Source: Symsagittifera roscoffensis (Eukaryota; Xenacoelomorpha; Acoela; Convolutidae). Taken from it: DNA of 64,000 nucleotides. The notes beneath the pieces were generated by a model. That model was given only the letters and a program-made list of their open reading frames with translations, did not search any database and was not told where the DNA came from. A program made the position numbers and the translations under genes. Below are positions 20,239 to 30,514 of the stretch, one piece after another. The stretch covers positions 38,011,755 through 38,075,754 of the forward strand of contig NC_087066.1 of NCBI RefSeq assembly GCF_963678635.1, written 5' to 3'. Numbering within the stretch: position 1 is the stretch's first letter; the number at the start of each line of letters is the position of its first letter.

Positions 20239-20755
20239 AAGGTTTAGGATGACGGATGCAAAAAGTTGTTAGATGATTTCTATTTTCTTAAATTGTTAGT
20301 CCTTACGATTTTTTGGTTAGCTTAACCTGGGTCTATTTGTTCAGGGTTGGAGATAAAAGTATATCGATTCCGAAGAATGATTTTTTACTTTCTCGTGGCT
20401 AGTATAAGCTAAGGTGTTAACTTACTTAATCTTACTTAAGGGTAGTGATTGTGTTCAAGGGTTGGAGAATAGTAAATCAATCCACAAGGTTCAGGTATAA
20501 TTAGAACGCGAGTAGTTCGTTAGATACTATTTTAAACTTACTAAGTCTACGATTTATCCTGGGTCTGGTAAGAGGAGGGTTCAAGTGAAGGATGAATAAC
20601 CGAAGTTCTTCACTGTTTATCCTGATTTGAATGATTAGTTTTGTTCAAAAATTTCTATTAGTCTTGGGTTTTTTGAAAGGGGTGGATAGTGAATCGACGT
20701 TTGAGGTCGTTAGACACTAGCTAAGTGGGTGGGGGAGAACAAAATTGTTCTTTTT
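20239..20755 (-). repeat. degenerate ~112-bp tandem repeats, element 1 leader
   Basis: Four imperfect units begin near 20343, 20458, 20573 and 20679. Each carries a GGGTTGGAGA- or GGGGTGGATA-like block, and three of the four end in a TTAGACACTAGCTAAG-like block. Spacing is about 106-115 bp. They lie between the first ORF and the presumed promoter, so they would be in the LTR or 5' leader of element 1. Confidence 0.45.
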
Positions 20756-21540
20756 GATCCAATGATAGGCCTTGATGATCAAGTTTTGTAAATTTAATTA
20801 AATAGAAAATTAATTAAGATCCAAGGATAAGCCTTGATGATCTGATTTTAAGATTAAGTGAATTTAAGTTTAAAATGGTTTAAATTTATTTAAGAAAAGA
20901 TTTAGCGTTTTAATGATATTAGTGAGCTTATGATTGCTGTTATGTTTTAGGTGATGAAGCTGGGACAACTGATGATTTTATGATTACTAACAGTTTATTG
21001 TCATGCTACTAATTTTTATTTTGATTTTCAATAAATATTTTCCAAACATGTTTTATATAATACTGCAGAATTTTAGGAAAACGATCTGAGATCTTTTTAT
21101 CAATCGTTATTGTATATTAATGGCCAGACCGAACCGTAAACCATAAACGCTCAGAACAACGATTTACGGATCAACTTTCAGTTATCTGTTCATTCTCTTA
21201 TAAGTTACCCAGTTAGTTCGCCAATCCGTAAGAATTCTATAATTGATCATAAGTAATGAAATGAAATTATTCGGAATGCTTGAGATTTTAAAAGGCAATT
21301 AATGGGATAACAATCTCCAAATAAGTGTTCGATTTTTTGTCAATACTAAATCTTACGGAAAAATTTGCACTCACTCAAAACCGGATTAATTTGGAGATTG
21401 TAATGCTTTTTTTTGCTCGCAATGTTTATCCCAAAATTAGCCAAATTGACAATTAAGAACCCCCAAAATTGTACAAGGGAAATATGTGATATAATTTTTG
21501 AACACAGGGCATTGATATAGTTTAAATGTTTTAAACAAAG
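20755..21540. other. probable 5' flank/LTR region of element 1
   Basis: No gene is seen. Two direct copies of a 25-bp word beginning GATCCAATGATAGGCC lie near 20757 and 20818. A good minus-strand TATA box (TATATAAAA, 21051-21059) points toward the element. I could not find a TG...CA pair of terminal repeats or a convincing PBS, so the element boundary is not placed. Confidence 0.3.
21051..21059 (-). promoter_or_regulatory. TATA-box-like motif
   Basis: TATATAAAA on the minus strand, 0.8 kb upstream of the first ORF of element 1 and pointing toward it. In an AT-rich region this can occur by chance. Confidence 0.25.
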
Positions 21541-21880
21541 AAGTCGAAACTAGTATTTCCCGGGCTGCGGTCCGGATCTTAGGTTACGAACAATGCTACT
21601 CTAAATAAGTACAATGTGACCAACGCAACGCGACCTAAAACGGGGTGAATTGCGACTTTGCCCAACTCAAGTGTTCTGCGAGACGACACGCGATCCAAAA
21701 AAAGGTATGTTGCGGCAAGGGCAACTCAAAATGAGTATGTTGCCACTTCGTGCGACTCAGGTTGCGACTTTAGGCAACTCAAGCGTCCCGTGAGGGAATC
21801 GAGTTTTGGTCACAGAAAACCAATTTCCGCGACCCAGTCGTGGACCTCGGTGTGGGCTAGAAACATGCCATGAAAAAACA
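21541..21880. repeat. GC-richer stretch with degenerate internal repeats
   Basis: This is noticeably more GC-rich than its surroundings. The word TTGCGACTTT followed by CAACTCAAG occurs twice about 112 bp apart (21651 and 21763), with related CGACTC/CAACTC words between them. A 71-codon plus-strand frame spans it but has no recognisable content. Confidence 0.35.
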
Positions 21881-22070
21881 CAATGATCACCAAAACTTGG
21901 TGATACTTTTTCGAAAACTGGAATCAAAGTTTAGGACTGATCTTTTGACTTTTAAATATTTTTATTTCATTCCCAAAAAGGTAAATATTACTATATAAAC
22001 TACCAATTTCTTACTTGAAAAAATTGCAGACGTTTTGCGCCAACTTTAGGAGAAAATGTTCTAGGTAATT
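21881..22070 (+). repeat. repeat family R1, copy 1
   Basis: About 190 bp similar to the DNA that flanks element 2 on both sides (22680-22832 and 28957-29100). Shared words are TATAAACTACCAATTT and GCAGACGTTTTGC. It shows what the element 2 insertion site looked like before insertion. Confidence 0.5.
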
Positions 22071-22102
22071 GGCTCACTATAATGAGTTATAACCGATTTG
22101 GT

Positions 22103-22491
22103 TAACTCATAGAGTAATTTCGGATAGGGTACACCGTCTGCTCGTCACGCTATCTTATTTTCGGCCGGATAGATTCGTGCAACTTCTTAGTCTAATACCG
22201 ATCCTAATCTTACTCTTATACTATCTAGTCTCAGGTTGTTTAATTAGTCTCTGCTAGGCTCAATAGATCTAGGGTATACTGGTTTATTGCGGCTGCTGAA
22301 GTTCCTTTGGAGAGGCAACTAATTTCTAAGTTAAATTCAAATCTCTCTGGTGCTGAAATACAAGTAATTCCAGCACTTACAAATAAGTGGGTTGTTAGTT
22401 AGATGGATCATGATTGGTTAATATTAAATACTTTACAGTGGTAAAATATCTAATTTATCCAATCATAAAATGTAGTTTAGATCAGGTTCCA
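22103..22491 (+). repeat. 389-bp dispersed repeat, copy 1
   Basis: This is nearly identical (a handful of differences) to 63337-63726 and related to a diverged copy at 32414-32790. It contains CGGATAGGGTACACCGTC near its start and an inverted ATGATTGG/CCAATCAT pair near its end. It may be a solo LTR or a promoter/first-exon repeat. No terminal TG...CA was found. Confidence 0.7.
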
Positions 22492-22679
22492 ATAATTTCA
22501 TTTTATCAGCAGTTGAAACGATAAGTTTGGCCTATTTTCTGATTGGCTAAATTCCAAAAGAAGTTAAATAGTAAAAATCTAGGCAAATTTTGTCTTCATC
22601 AGTTTGAAAAAAATTGAAAAAAAAAAACACGCGTCCTTTACCTCAACTTAAATTCGTTTTATAATTCAAACCAGAACTC

Positions 22680-22832
22680 TATGATTCACGTTCATTTTTC
22701 GAAAACCGAAATAATTAGAAAAGTCCAAGAAAGTTTGATACGGGTATCTTTTCAAGTTTTATACATGAACCTATTTTAGTTTGATAGCCAAGAAAGAGAA
22801 TTTTATTATATAAACAACCAATTTTTTTACTT
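22680..22832 (+). repeat. repeat family R1, copy 2 (left half)
   Basis: This is split from its right half at 28957 by the insertion of element 2. Similar to 21881-22015. The last four bases before the LTR are ACTT, repeated after the other LTR. Confidence 0.5.
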
Positions 22833-23040
22833 TGTGAAAATACGGTTTCGATAGTTTAAATTGATCCAGTGAGATAAGTAACCGTATGTTAGAAAGTTAA
22901 TTGGAGACAATAAATTGGCGATCATCCGAAGGTGACAGACAACAAACTCCGAAGGTTAAATACCAGTTAGCGCCAGACAGATAAATGAATTAAGTAGCAC
23001 AACTAGAAATGGAACATGAACTAATTTAGATACTATGACA
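22833..23040 (-). repeat. element 2, 3' LTR
   Basis: A 208-bp LTR, TG...CA when read on the minus strand (TGTCATAG ... TTTTCACA). It matches 28752-28956 with a 3-bp indel and a few substitutions. Adjacent on the internal side (23041-23060) the minus strand reads AGGAGGGAAA, a polypurine tract. An ACTT target duplication lies outside. Confidence 0.9.
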
Positions 23041-23336
23041 TTTCCCTCCTAGTAAAATTCATGACTCGAATTAAGTTATCCAATGAAATGCTGTTATCAA
23101 TAAATCAATAGGAATCATAATAAGTTTCAAATAGAGTTTTGTCAATCAACTACCCCAACATTTTGAAACGTAAGCTTTTGAGTTTTTGCCGTTGCACAGC
23201 ATGCCCTCTCCCTGGACCTCCACATTTCAGAAAGTTTTATAAGTTTGTTACTCATATTCTTTTTACTCTTTTTCTTCAACTGCTCCCGCTTTGTCCGTCT
23301 TTCTAATGTTGTCAATCATGACTGCCCCCATCTTAG
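23041..23336 (-). other. element 2 3' untranslated region with PPT
   Basis: No gene is seen. It contains the polypurine tract beside the LTR (23041-23050). Confidence 0.6.
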
Positions 23337-24506
23337 TCACTGCTGTTCGTTTCCTGCCCGACCGTCTTGAACTAGTTTCGTTGAGTGAACTAGCCGAATC
23401 TTGGCTTGAATAGGAAACAAGTCGTTGTTTCCGACCCCGCTTCCCCCCCCCCCGGTTACTGGCATTTGTTCTGCCTCGCGCTCCGTCTCTTGTGGTTCGA
23501 TTCCTTCGGTATTTTCTCTCCCCCGGTCATTCCAGATTTCTGTTTCACGTGCCAACGTGTACTCCGTTGCCGTCTCATAATTGCTGGGACGAATTGTGAT
23601 GATTTCGGGTTGAACTTGATCCCGTCCCCCACTAGATGTTCCCTGTCCATCTTCTCCACCGTTTGCTCGCCCACTTGTCTGTTTACCAACTTGTTTAGTT
23701 GTGCTTAACGGTAAATGGTCCTCCGACTCTGATTCTGAGTCTTCTGCGAATTCCAAATTTTGGAATCGTGATCTCTTCCCCCTGGTGCTGTGAAAAGTTC
23801 CCTTGGTGCCTTTCGAACTGCCTGGTTGATTGCTACTCGTTAGTAGCTTCCGTTCCAGATCCCACGGCGTTGGTGGTGCAGTGATTTGTCCCGGCGCCCG
23901 TTTTTTCGGAAGTTTTGCTTTCCTGAGTGCTACTCCTGATTTCCTAAGCACCGCACCATTACTCATTTTAATAGTATGTTCAGTTTGATCAACTATATTG
24001 GATTTTAATGGTCTATACCTATTCACATTCCGGTCCCCGGTCTTCTGCATTACGACTGCCGGTGGTATTTCGACTGGATCATTTGGTGCTCGTACAATTC
24101 CAGGTTCATCATCCTGGTTAGCAGCTTGGTCCTCGGCCAGTTTCAATGGATGTCGCCTGTTTTTCTGATCATACTCTGTGTCAGATCGGGCTCCCCAGTT
24201 TGTATCCATGGGCTCCGGCATTGCTTGGGCGTTTGAGTCTCGTTCATCTAAACAGGCAGATTTTGATCGTTTTACATTTTCCCAATTTAGATTCCATAAT
24301 GAAGGCTTTTTAGTCAAGTTTCTGAGAACCGTGTTAGCTTCCCGACCGTGGTGAGCTTCGAACGGTGTTATGTTGAGAGTGGCGTTTTTAGCGAATCTTA
24401 AAGCCCCGAGGGCTCTTTCAACCATCCGATCCCGGGGTTCCGGTTTATCCTCACGCGCATACGTAAGGACTGACTCTTGATGCTGCCAATCGTGCGTTCG
24501 ACACAT
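23337..24506 (-). CDS. element 2 integrase C-terminal extension
   Basis: A 389-codon frame overlapping the end of the integrase core. It begins with the integrase tail segment (ALRFAKNATLNITPFEAHHGR), followed by a hydrophilic region with an RPLKSNIV...TIKMSNG segment and long Ser/Thr/Gly/Glu-rich sequence. It is probably the pol C-terminus, possibly with additional 3' ORF material. The frame is intact, unlike upstream parts. Confidence 0.6.
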   Translation of the reverse strand: MCRTHDWQHQESVLTYAREDKPEPRDRMVERALGALRFAKNATLNITPFEAHHGREANTVLRNLTKKPSLWNLNWENVKRSKSACLDERDSNAQAMPEPMDTNWGARSDTEYDQKNRRHPLKLAEDQAANQDDEPGIVRAPNDPVEIPPAVVMQKTGDRNVNRYRPLKSNIVDQTEHTIKMSNGAVLRKSGVALRKAKLPKKRAPGQITAPPTPWDLERKLLTSSNQPGSSKGTKGTFHSTRGKRSRFQNLEFAEDSESESEDHLPLSTTKQVGKQTSGRANGGEDGQGTSSGGRDQVQPEIITIRPSNYETATEYTLARETEIWNDRGRENTEGIEPQETEREAEQMPVTGGGGSGVGNNDLFPIQAKIRLVHSTKLVQDGRAGNEQQ

Positions 24507-24922
24507 CCTGTTGCCCTGTGATCGTTAACCGGCGAGATGAGAATCTCAATTCCTTGTTTATGACAGAAGGCCCGAATCTCCTTGGACATAAAGTTTGTTC
24601 CTTGGTCAACTCGAATTTGACGCGGAACTCCGTGGGCAATAATGTATGCTTTTAGAAATTTAATGATTTTATCCGAACGGTTCGAATTACAGACCATAGC
24701 CGATGGCCAACGAGAAAACCGATCCACCGCCACCAAAACATGTTTTTTAGATTCCTTCAAGTAATTAATGGGCCACCAAAAATCCAGTTGGACCGACTCA
24801 TTCGGTTCTTTTGGCTCAGGTATTTTCCCAATATCATTTTTCGAGCACATACTTTTCAAGTTCTTACCAGCTAATGTGCATTCCTGGCAATTCCCGGCGA
24901 TAGTCGCTAAGCTACGGAACAT
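24398..24922 (-). pseudogene. element 2 integrase core
   Basis: Integrase catalytic core: first Asp in SVQLDFWWPI, second in RVDQGTNFMS, Glu in GCVERTIGSIKSQ. The upstream zinc domain (CQECTLAG) lies around 24870, with an interrupted frame before it. The frame joins the C-terminal extension after a shift near 24450. Confidence 0.8.
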
Positions 24923-25162
24923 GTACGGGTACCAGATGTCTTTGGCCGCGTCCTACATACTCGATTTCCCGTGGTGATAGTAATGCAACCGATTGTTCAC
25001 CGCCGCTTGCAGGCTGATAGGGATCACTAGCCTCTCGTCCATCCATAGGCATCCGTCTCTTACATGAAAGTCTTGAGTATACTGTGCATAGTACTTACTC
25101 ATCGCTGCAATTTTTGAGTGTAACTGAGGGTCTTTACATTTAATCAGTTCGATAATGGCTTG

Positions 25163-26031
25163 TCATTGTGGATCGGAACTATATTGTGATTCTATGAATC
25201 GAATATTAAACAATTCGGGAAGGGCGGTTTGTTTGCTTACAACTTTGCAATTTCTAGGACTTACGGACATAACTCTATTTTCTGGATTAACCGGTGAATA
25301 ACTTTCGCCAGGGTAAACCGACGGAATGGAAATGATGGTGTTTGTTTTAGTGCTCCGGACTTCTGTTGTAATCGCCTGCATATCCTGATCAATCTCCTCT
25401 ATTTCATCGCTACTACTAATGCTGGGGTGTCGTTCCAATAGTTTCCTAAGTTTTCTCTCCATAATTGAATTAGTTTTAGAATTTTGAATGATTGTATTTA
25501 AAAATTTAAGTAACCAAAGTTAGCTTCAATAATAGTCCCAACTAAATTTCCACTAGATTTAATTGACCTGCCGGAAATGCAATTCGTCGCTCTGTGATTG
25601 GTCCAATTTTCACCACATGATCGTTCGCCCTCCCCCGGTTGCTTTCTATTCGATATATTACAAACGCGTTTATTATTAATAACCGGTGGAGACTCGAGTC
25701 TATTTTTGGATAAAGCTTCCTTTTCAAATCCGAGGGCGGATCTAATTCTGCTAATTTTCGCCACTGTAAACATACTATCATAGGTGCTAACCGGTTGAGC
25801 ATCCAAGCTGGGATGACTCGATAGGTAATATGCGAGTCCAATTTTTGCTCCGGGTTTGTGCTCTACTTGAAAATCGAACGGGATTAGACGATCTAACCAT
25901 CTGGTTAATCTGCTGAACATTGTTTTGTTCTTTTTGTTGTTCCCATTTAGCAATGATACAAGTGCTTTATGGTCCGTAACGATTAAAAATTTTCTCCCCA
26001 ACACATAGTTTTGGAAATAATCCGCCCCCAC
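25163..26031 (-). pseudogene. element 2 RNase H and connection, broken
   Basis: RNase H C-terminal half with TDHKALVSLLNG and a WLDRLIPFDFQVEHKPG segment (25498-26031). A separate frame then follows (25163-25462). Shifts and stops separate the pieces. Confidence 0.75.
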
Positions 26032-26047
26032 ACAACTGCAAACATTT

Positions 26048-26392
26048 CTAATTCATTCGTTGAGTATTTTTTTCTGCCTCGTTTAAGTACCGGTATGCGA
26101 AAGATATCGGCCTCCAGCCGTCGGAATTTAGTTGCTCAAGAACCGCTCCGAGCCCGTTATGACTCGCGTCGCATACGATTCTTGTGTCACAATTTATATC
26201 GAAATGCCGAAGTTCTACTATATTAGCCACCTGTTTATTTAGATTTTCGAACGACATTTGAAATTCACTGTTCCAAATATATTCGTTTTTCCTACTTAAA
26301 AGAGGGCGTAACGAGGCTGATGATTCCGCGAGGGCTGGAAGGTATTTGTGCAGGCTGTGGATAGAAATCATAAAGGATTTTAGCTGCGACAC
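26048..26392 (-). pseudogene. element 2 RT thumb / RNase H start
   Basis: 114 codons carrying the RT connection (LRPLLSRKNEYIWNSEFQ) and the first RNase H motif (CDASHNGLGAVLEQ). It is out of frame with neighbours. Confidence 0.75.
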
Positions 26393-26539
26393 CGTTTTTG
26401 GTGCCTTTAGCGATTCGATCGGTTCCGTTTTTCGGATTAATGGTGTTATTCCGGTACAGGTTATTTTATGCCCCAGCCATTCACATTCTTTCCGCGCAAA
26501 TTGTCATTTAGTAAGTTTAAGCGACATATTCTCGCGATC

Positions 26540-27283
26540 TTACTTCCGCAAGATTCTTTCGACCGCCGAGATATGCTCAATCCCCGTGCCTTTGGTGACC
26601 ACTAAAATGTCATCAATAAAAGCGTGCGCCTGCGGAAATTCCGAAAGGATCGTATCCATCACTCTTTGAAATTCCGCTGGCATTGTTGTAAGACCGTAGA
26701 ACCCCGTTTGAAATCGATACGTGCCCGTTGATTGTCCTCCCACCAGCGAAAAATTGCATTGAACGCTCGTTTCCGGGCTAAGTGGTAATTGACCGTACGC
26801 ATACGTAAGATCCATGGTCGAGAAAAATACATCTCCTGGTTTCCGTTCGCTTATCGTTTGCCCCACCGTATCCATGAGCTCTTCAATATTCGGCATTTGG
26901 TATTTATTCTTGTGGACTTGCTTGTTCAACTCCCGGGATTCTAACGCTAATTTTACTGATCCGTCCTTTTTCACCGTTATTACAATCGGAGAAACAAAAT
27001 ACTTGTCTGAACATTCATTCAGTTTTTCGATATGTCCTTGTCGTTAAAATTTATTAATTTCTTTATCGACCTTATCCTGCAATGTGATGGGCACTCTGCG
27101 TCCTTTTTGATGAATCGGCGTTAACGTTTCGAAAAAATCCGCGTGTACCTTATAATTCTTAATTTTCCCGACTCTGTTAAAAAGGTTGTTAAATTGCTTA
27201 CTGAAATAAGTCTGCCAGGGGTCTAACGAGTCTTCCTCCTCTGTTGCTTCGGGCCCCGCTTGTTCTCCCTGCACCGACATCAC
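26540..27283 (-). pseudogene. element 2 reverse transcriptase core
   Basis: RT palm with MDLTYAYGQLPL and catalytic FIDD (about 26610), Ty3/gypsy-like, with FIDD instead of the usual YLDD/YVDD. The N-terminal RT part (27044-27283, with RRVPITLQDKVDKEI) is joined by a short broken segment. Confidence 0.8.
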
Positions 27284-28160
27284 GTTCTCCTGCGGTACCT
27301 TTTGGCATTAGGTATCTTCCAATGATCGATGGTCTGCTTCCTCCAATCACTCTGATATTCGCGTTTGTCACCCATCCATTTGTTTCCAACGAGACGTCCA
27401 TCGTTCCTAGTAGTCGTAAGGGATTGTTTCCGTAATCCCTGAACTCATCGTCCTCCGGTGCTGGTGCCTTTACGTTCACGCCTGCGGTGCCCAATGTCCG
27501 TTTCAATTCTCCAATGGTGAATATTGAAATTGGTGATCCACTATCTATCCAGACATTCGTTTGTTTCCCATTTACTTTGATTGGTAGTCGAGCGCCGGCC
27601 ACCTTCAATTCCGTCTCTTTCCGGGATTTGATAGCCATTACAACATAGTCTCCTGAGCTATCCGAATCCCATGATCGTTGCTTCTTTGCCGGTGCGTTAA
27701 CCCAGCCTACGGAATTTTCATGTTGTGAATAAATATCCTCCGCGTCGCCTATTTCACTAGCTTCCATGTCCTCCTGATTTTGGATTAGTCCCACTGCCGG
27801 TCTTCCCCGATTGTTCCGCTTCCCCCGACAAGTTCTCTCGTAATGTCCCGTTTTTCGGCAGAAATTACACGTAGCATTTTTGGCTGGACATTGAGTAAGG
27901 TGTTCCGGCGTAAATTTGGGTTGATCACAATTATAGCATCTTCTAGAAGCGCCCCCTCTCATCTCCGCTCGTCCTCTGAACGATCCACGGCCACGCTGTC
28001 TATTGTTTCTGTATCCTCCCCGGATTGTTCCCACCGGTTCCGTTTTAATCTGAAACGCTCCAGTCCCGGTGGTGCCACTAGTTGTTGCTCCCCCGGTTGA
28101 CGATCCGTATGACTTAGCATATTTGTATCCACGTTCATATGACAGTGCAATACGGTTCAC
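27198..28160 (-). pseudogene. element 2 Gag nucleocapsid and protease
   Basis: Two zinc knuckles (CYNCDQPKFTPEHLTQC and CNFCRKTGHYERTC), then an aspartic protease with WIDSGSPISIF. It is open for 320 codons but out of frame with the capsid part upstream. Confidence 0.8.
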
Positions 28161-28752
28161 CTCCTCTGGTGTCTTCGTCGAGCGGCATAACTCATTTTGG
28201 GCCTCCTATTGTTCATGTTTACAATGAACACATCCCGCAGAATTCTGGTCTCCAACGTTCAAAATTACATCGAGCGGCCAGCCCGCTTAACACTGAATAG
28301 AACTGCTCCAAGGATTCTCCTATATGTTGCTTCTGTGCCAATAATTGGAATGTTTCGTACGTTTTGTTCCGTTCCTTTTTAACTTCCGTTTCGAAGGTAT
28401 CTAATACTCGAGAGTACCTTGTTGTAAGTAAATCCAGATGTGGTTTCCTCTTATGTAACTCATCTTGTCCTTTCTCCTACAGACACAAATACAAGTTCGA
28501 GATAAGTATTTGCTCCGACGCCAGGCGATTCTTTCCGTCTACCTCCTCTGGTAATGCTGCAACCTGCGCTGCGGTTAACGTACTGGCATAATAAAAATTC
28601 TTCGGATTTAGGCCATGTTTTGCCACCAACCCCCATTGAAAACGATTAAACCAAAACTCCTATAGCATTGGTGGCTCTGCGAACGTCGAGGGCCAAAACG
28701 ATGTAATTCCCAGTGGGTTTTTCTCCCCACTTTGGCCTGCTGACTGCGCCAT
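28160..28752 (-). pseudogene. element 2 Gag N-terminal part with stops
   Basis: It begins with an ATG formed by the last A of the LTR and the TGG of the PBS. An EFWFNRFQWGLVAKHG Gag-like segment and later QHIGESLEQF are visible. At least two in-frame TAG codons and one shift break it, so it is not functional. Confidence 0.7.
28739..28751 (-). other. element 2 primer binding site
   Basis: TGGCGCAGTCAGC on the minus strand directly follows the LTR terminal CA. It starts like the TGGCGCAGTC priming sites known from some Drosophila gypsy-group elements (serine tRNA type, from memory). Confidence 0.6.
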
Positions 28753-28956
28753 GTGAAAATACGGTTTCGATAGTTTAAATTGATACAGTGAGATAAGTAA
28801 CCGTATGTTAGAAAGTTAGTCGGAGACAATAAATTGGCGGTCATCCGAAGGTGACAGACAAACTCCGAAGGTTAAATACCAGTTAGCGCCAGACAGATAA
28901 ATGAATTAAGTAGCACAACTAGAAATGGAACATGAACTAATTTAGATACTATGACA
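28752..28956 (-). repeat. element 2, 5' LTR
   Basis: The 205-bp partner of 22833-23040, TG...CA on the minus strand, followed on the outer side by the ACTT target duplication (28957-28960). Confidence 0.9.
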
Positions 28957-29456
28957 ACTTACAAAATATGCAGACGTTTTGCATCAGTTTTAAGAAAAAA
29001 TAAACAAAAAATTTTTCTTGGGCTAATATTCTCAAATTTTCTTGGGCTATATAGTGGGCTCACTTTTTTTAATTTTGTCTGCAACTGGATCATAAAGTTT
29101 GTCGTTTTTTCTGATTGATTCAAAATTAATCCAAATTGAGAAAAACGTATCATAATTTTCGCGTCAGAAATTCAAGAATCAGAACTGCATGGTTCTCGTT
29201 AATTTTTTCATTCAAAAACTATCAATTGACAAAGAGGCAAAGCCGACCTTCGCTTGACCTGCAAACCCTAAAAATACTACATACCAAACTAAAACAACAA
29301 ATTAACAAAAAACTGATTATATTGTTTGGTTATTCAAAATTTAACGTTACGAATGAAAAGAAGAAAAACTATAATAAAACACGCGTAATTACTAAAATAG
29401 AAAAAACTAAATCAGTAAAAGCTCTGGAATAAACGCTGAAAATTGAAGCAAACTTA
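28957..29456 (+). repeat. repeat family R1, copy 2 (right half) and flank
   Basis: This continues the R1 repeat interrupted by element 2 (GCAGACGTTTTGC at 28971), then gene-poor A/T-rich sequence. A 98-codon plus-strand frame at 29136-29432 is Lys-rich and has no recognisable feature. Confidence 0.45.
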
Positions 29457-29464
29457 CTTAGTTC

Positions 29465-29895
29465 CAGGGGTGGATCTAGGATTTTCTCAAGGGGGGCGGA
29501 TTTTCAAAAAAAAACAATCGAAAACTTTGTCGACCTTTTTTTCAGGGCCACCAAATTGATTTTCTGTGCTCTCCCAAAGCAGTAAAAACACACAGTGTTC
29601 GGCCGAAATTTCAGCGCCGCAGGCAAAAATTTGAAAAAACAGGCCAAAAAAAGCGTTTTTAGGCACTTTTTGGAAAATTTTTACCATGAAATTGCGTTTT
29701 TTCGGCGCGCGCTCACCCCTCAAAATTAATATATATTGGCACCCAAGGCGCTATTATAAAAATTTTAGGTTCCGTCCTTAAAATTGGATATCTCAAAATA
29801 GTACAAAGGTGGACCCTTTGGGTCGGCAGGGGGTCGACTCCCTGAGGAAGGGGGCTTCCGCCCCCCCCCCCCCCCCCCCTCTAAATCCGCCCCTG
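29465..29895. mobile_element. hAT-type MITE, copy 1
   Basis: A 431-bp non-autonomous element with terminal inverted repeats CAGGGGTGGATCTAGG / CAGGGGCGGATTTAGA and a perfect 8-bp target duplication CTTAGTTC (29457-29464 and 29896-29903). The inside carries C/G runs. A minus-strand frame beginning MRGERAP recurs in another copy but is a by-product of the repeat, not a gene. Confidence 0.9.
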
Positions 29896-29903
29896 CTTAG
29901 TTC

Positions 29904-30514
29904 CGTTATTTTGAGCGATCAAATTTTTAGCGAACATTTAATCTCAAAAAACTGAGTGTCTTTATGCAGGTGGACTTATATCATCTAGACGCCACAAACC
30001 AACATTTTTCAGAAACGGTTTTCTCAATTTGTTTTGGCTTTACAAAAACCAAACTTGAAGTGATCAGAACTAAAATTGCTGACAGCTTTGACGAAAATGT
30101 TATATCTTAATTAGTTTTGCACAAAAATACATCCCAAAACTCCCAAAGAAGCCTCCCATCAAAAAGTTGTTCAAAACATTTAAAAATTAGTTTTATATAA
30201 ATGAAGGAAAAATGACATTTTTGATTATCAATTGATCAATTGAAAACAAAATTTTCTATACAAAATTGAAAAAAAAAATTATTATTCTTTGCGATCCGTT
30301 CAGAGTTTCATTTATATGATTTTTTCTCGATTACTAGCTTTTAATATTTTAAAAATTGATTATAAAATATTTATTACTAACCAATTATATTTCACTACTA
30401 ACTCTAGATACTTATTGTTATCTTGATTATTTTATAGTCCGACAAAAAAAAGTACGCTAGAATTCAGTTAATCTTCTAGTTTTATCATCTTCCAGTATGT
30501 CTATAGATCTATTG
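29904..30514. other. gene-poor AT-rich stretch
   Basis: I see no gene or clear repeat here. Confidence 0.5.

Larger units (their letters stand above)
22833..28956 (-). mobile_element. element 2: gypsy-like LTR retrotransposon, decayed
   Basis: A complete 6.1 kb element: two LTRs, PBS, gag, protease, RT, RNase H, integrase, PPT and a 4-bp ACTT target duplication. The genes are broken by many stops and shifts although the LTRs are still very similar. It inserted into an R1 repeat. GC content is higher than the flanks, typical of a different codon preference from element 1, so the two are unrelated lineages. Confidence 0.9.

Noticed and set aside
29487-29723. MRGERAP frame shared with 47937-48209
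   Set aside because: Falls inside the hAT-type MITE and recurs because the MITE recurs; no transposase motif.
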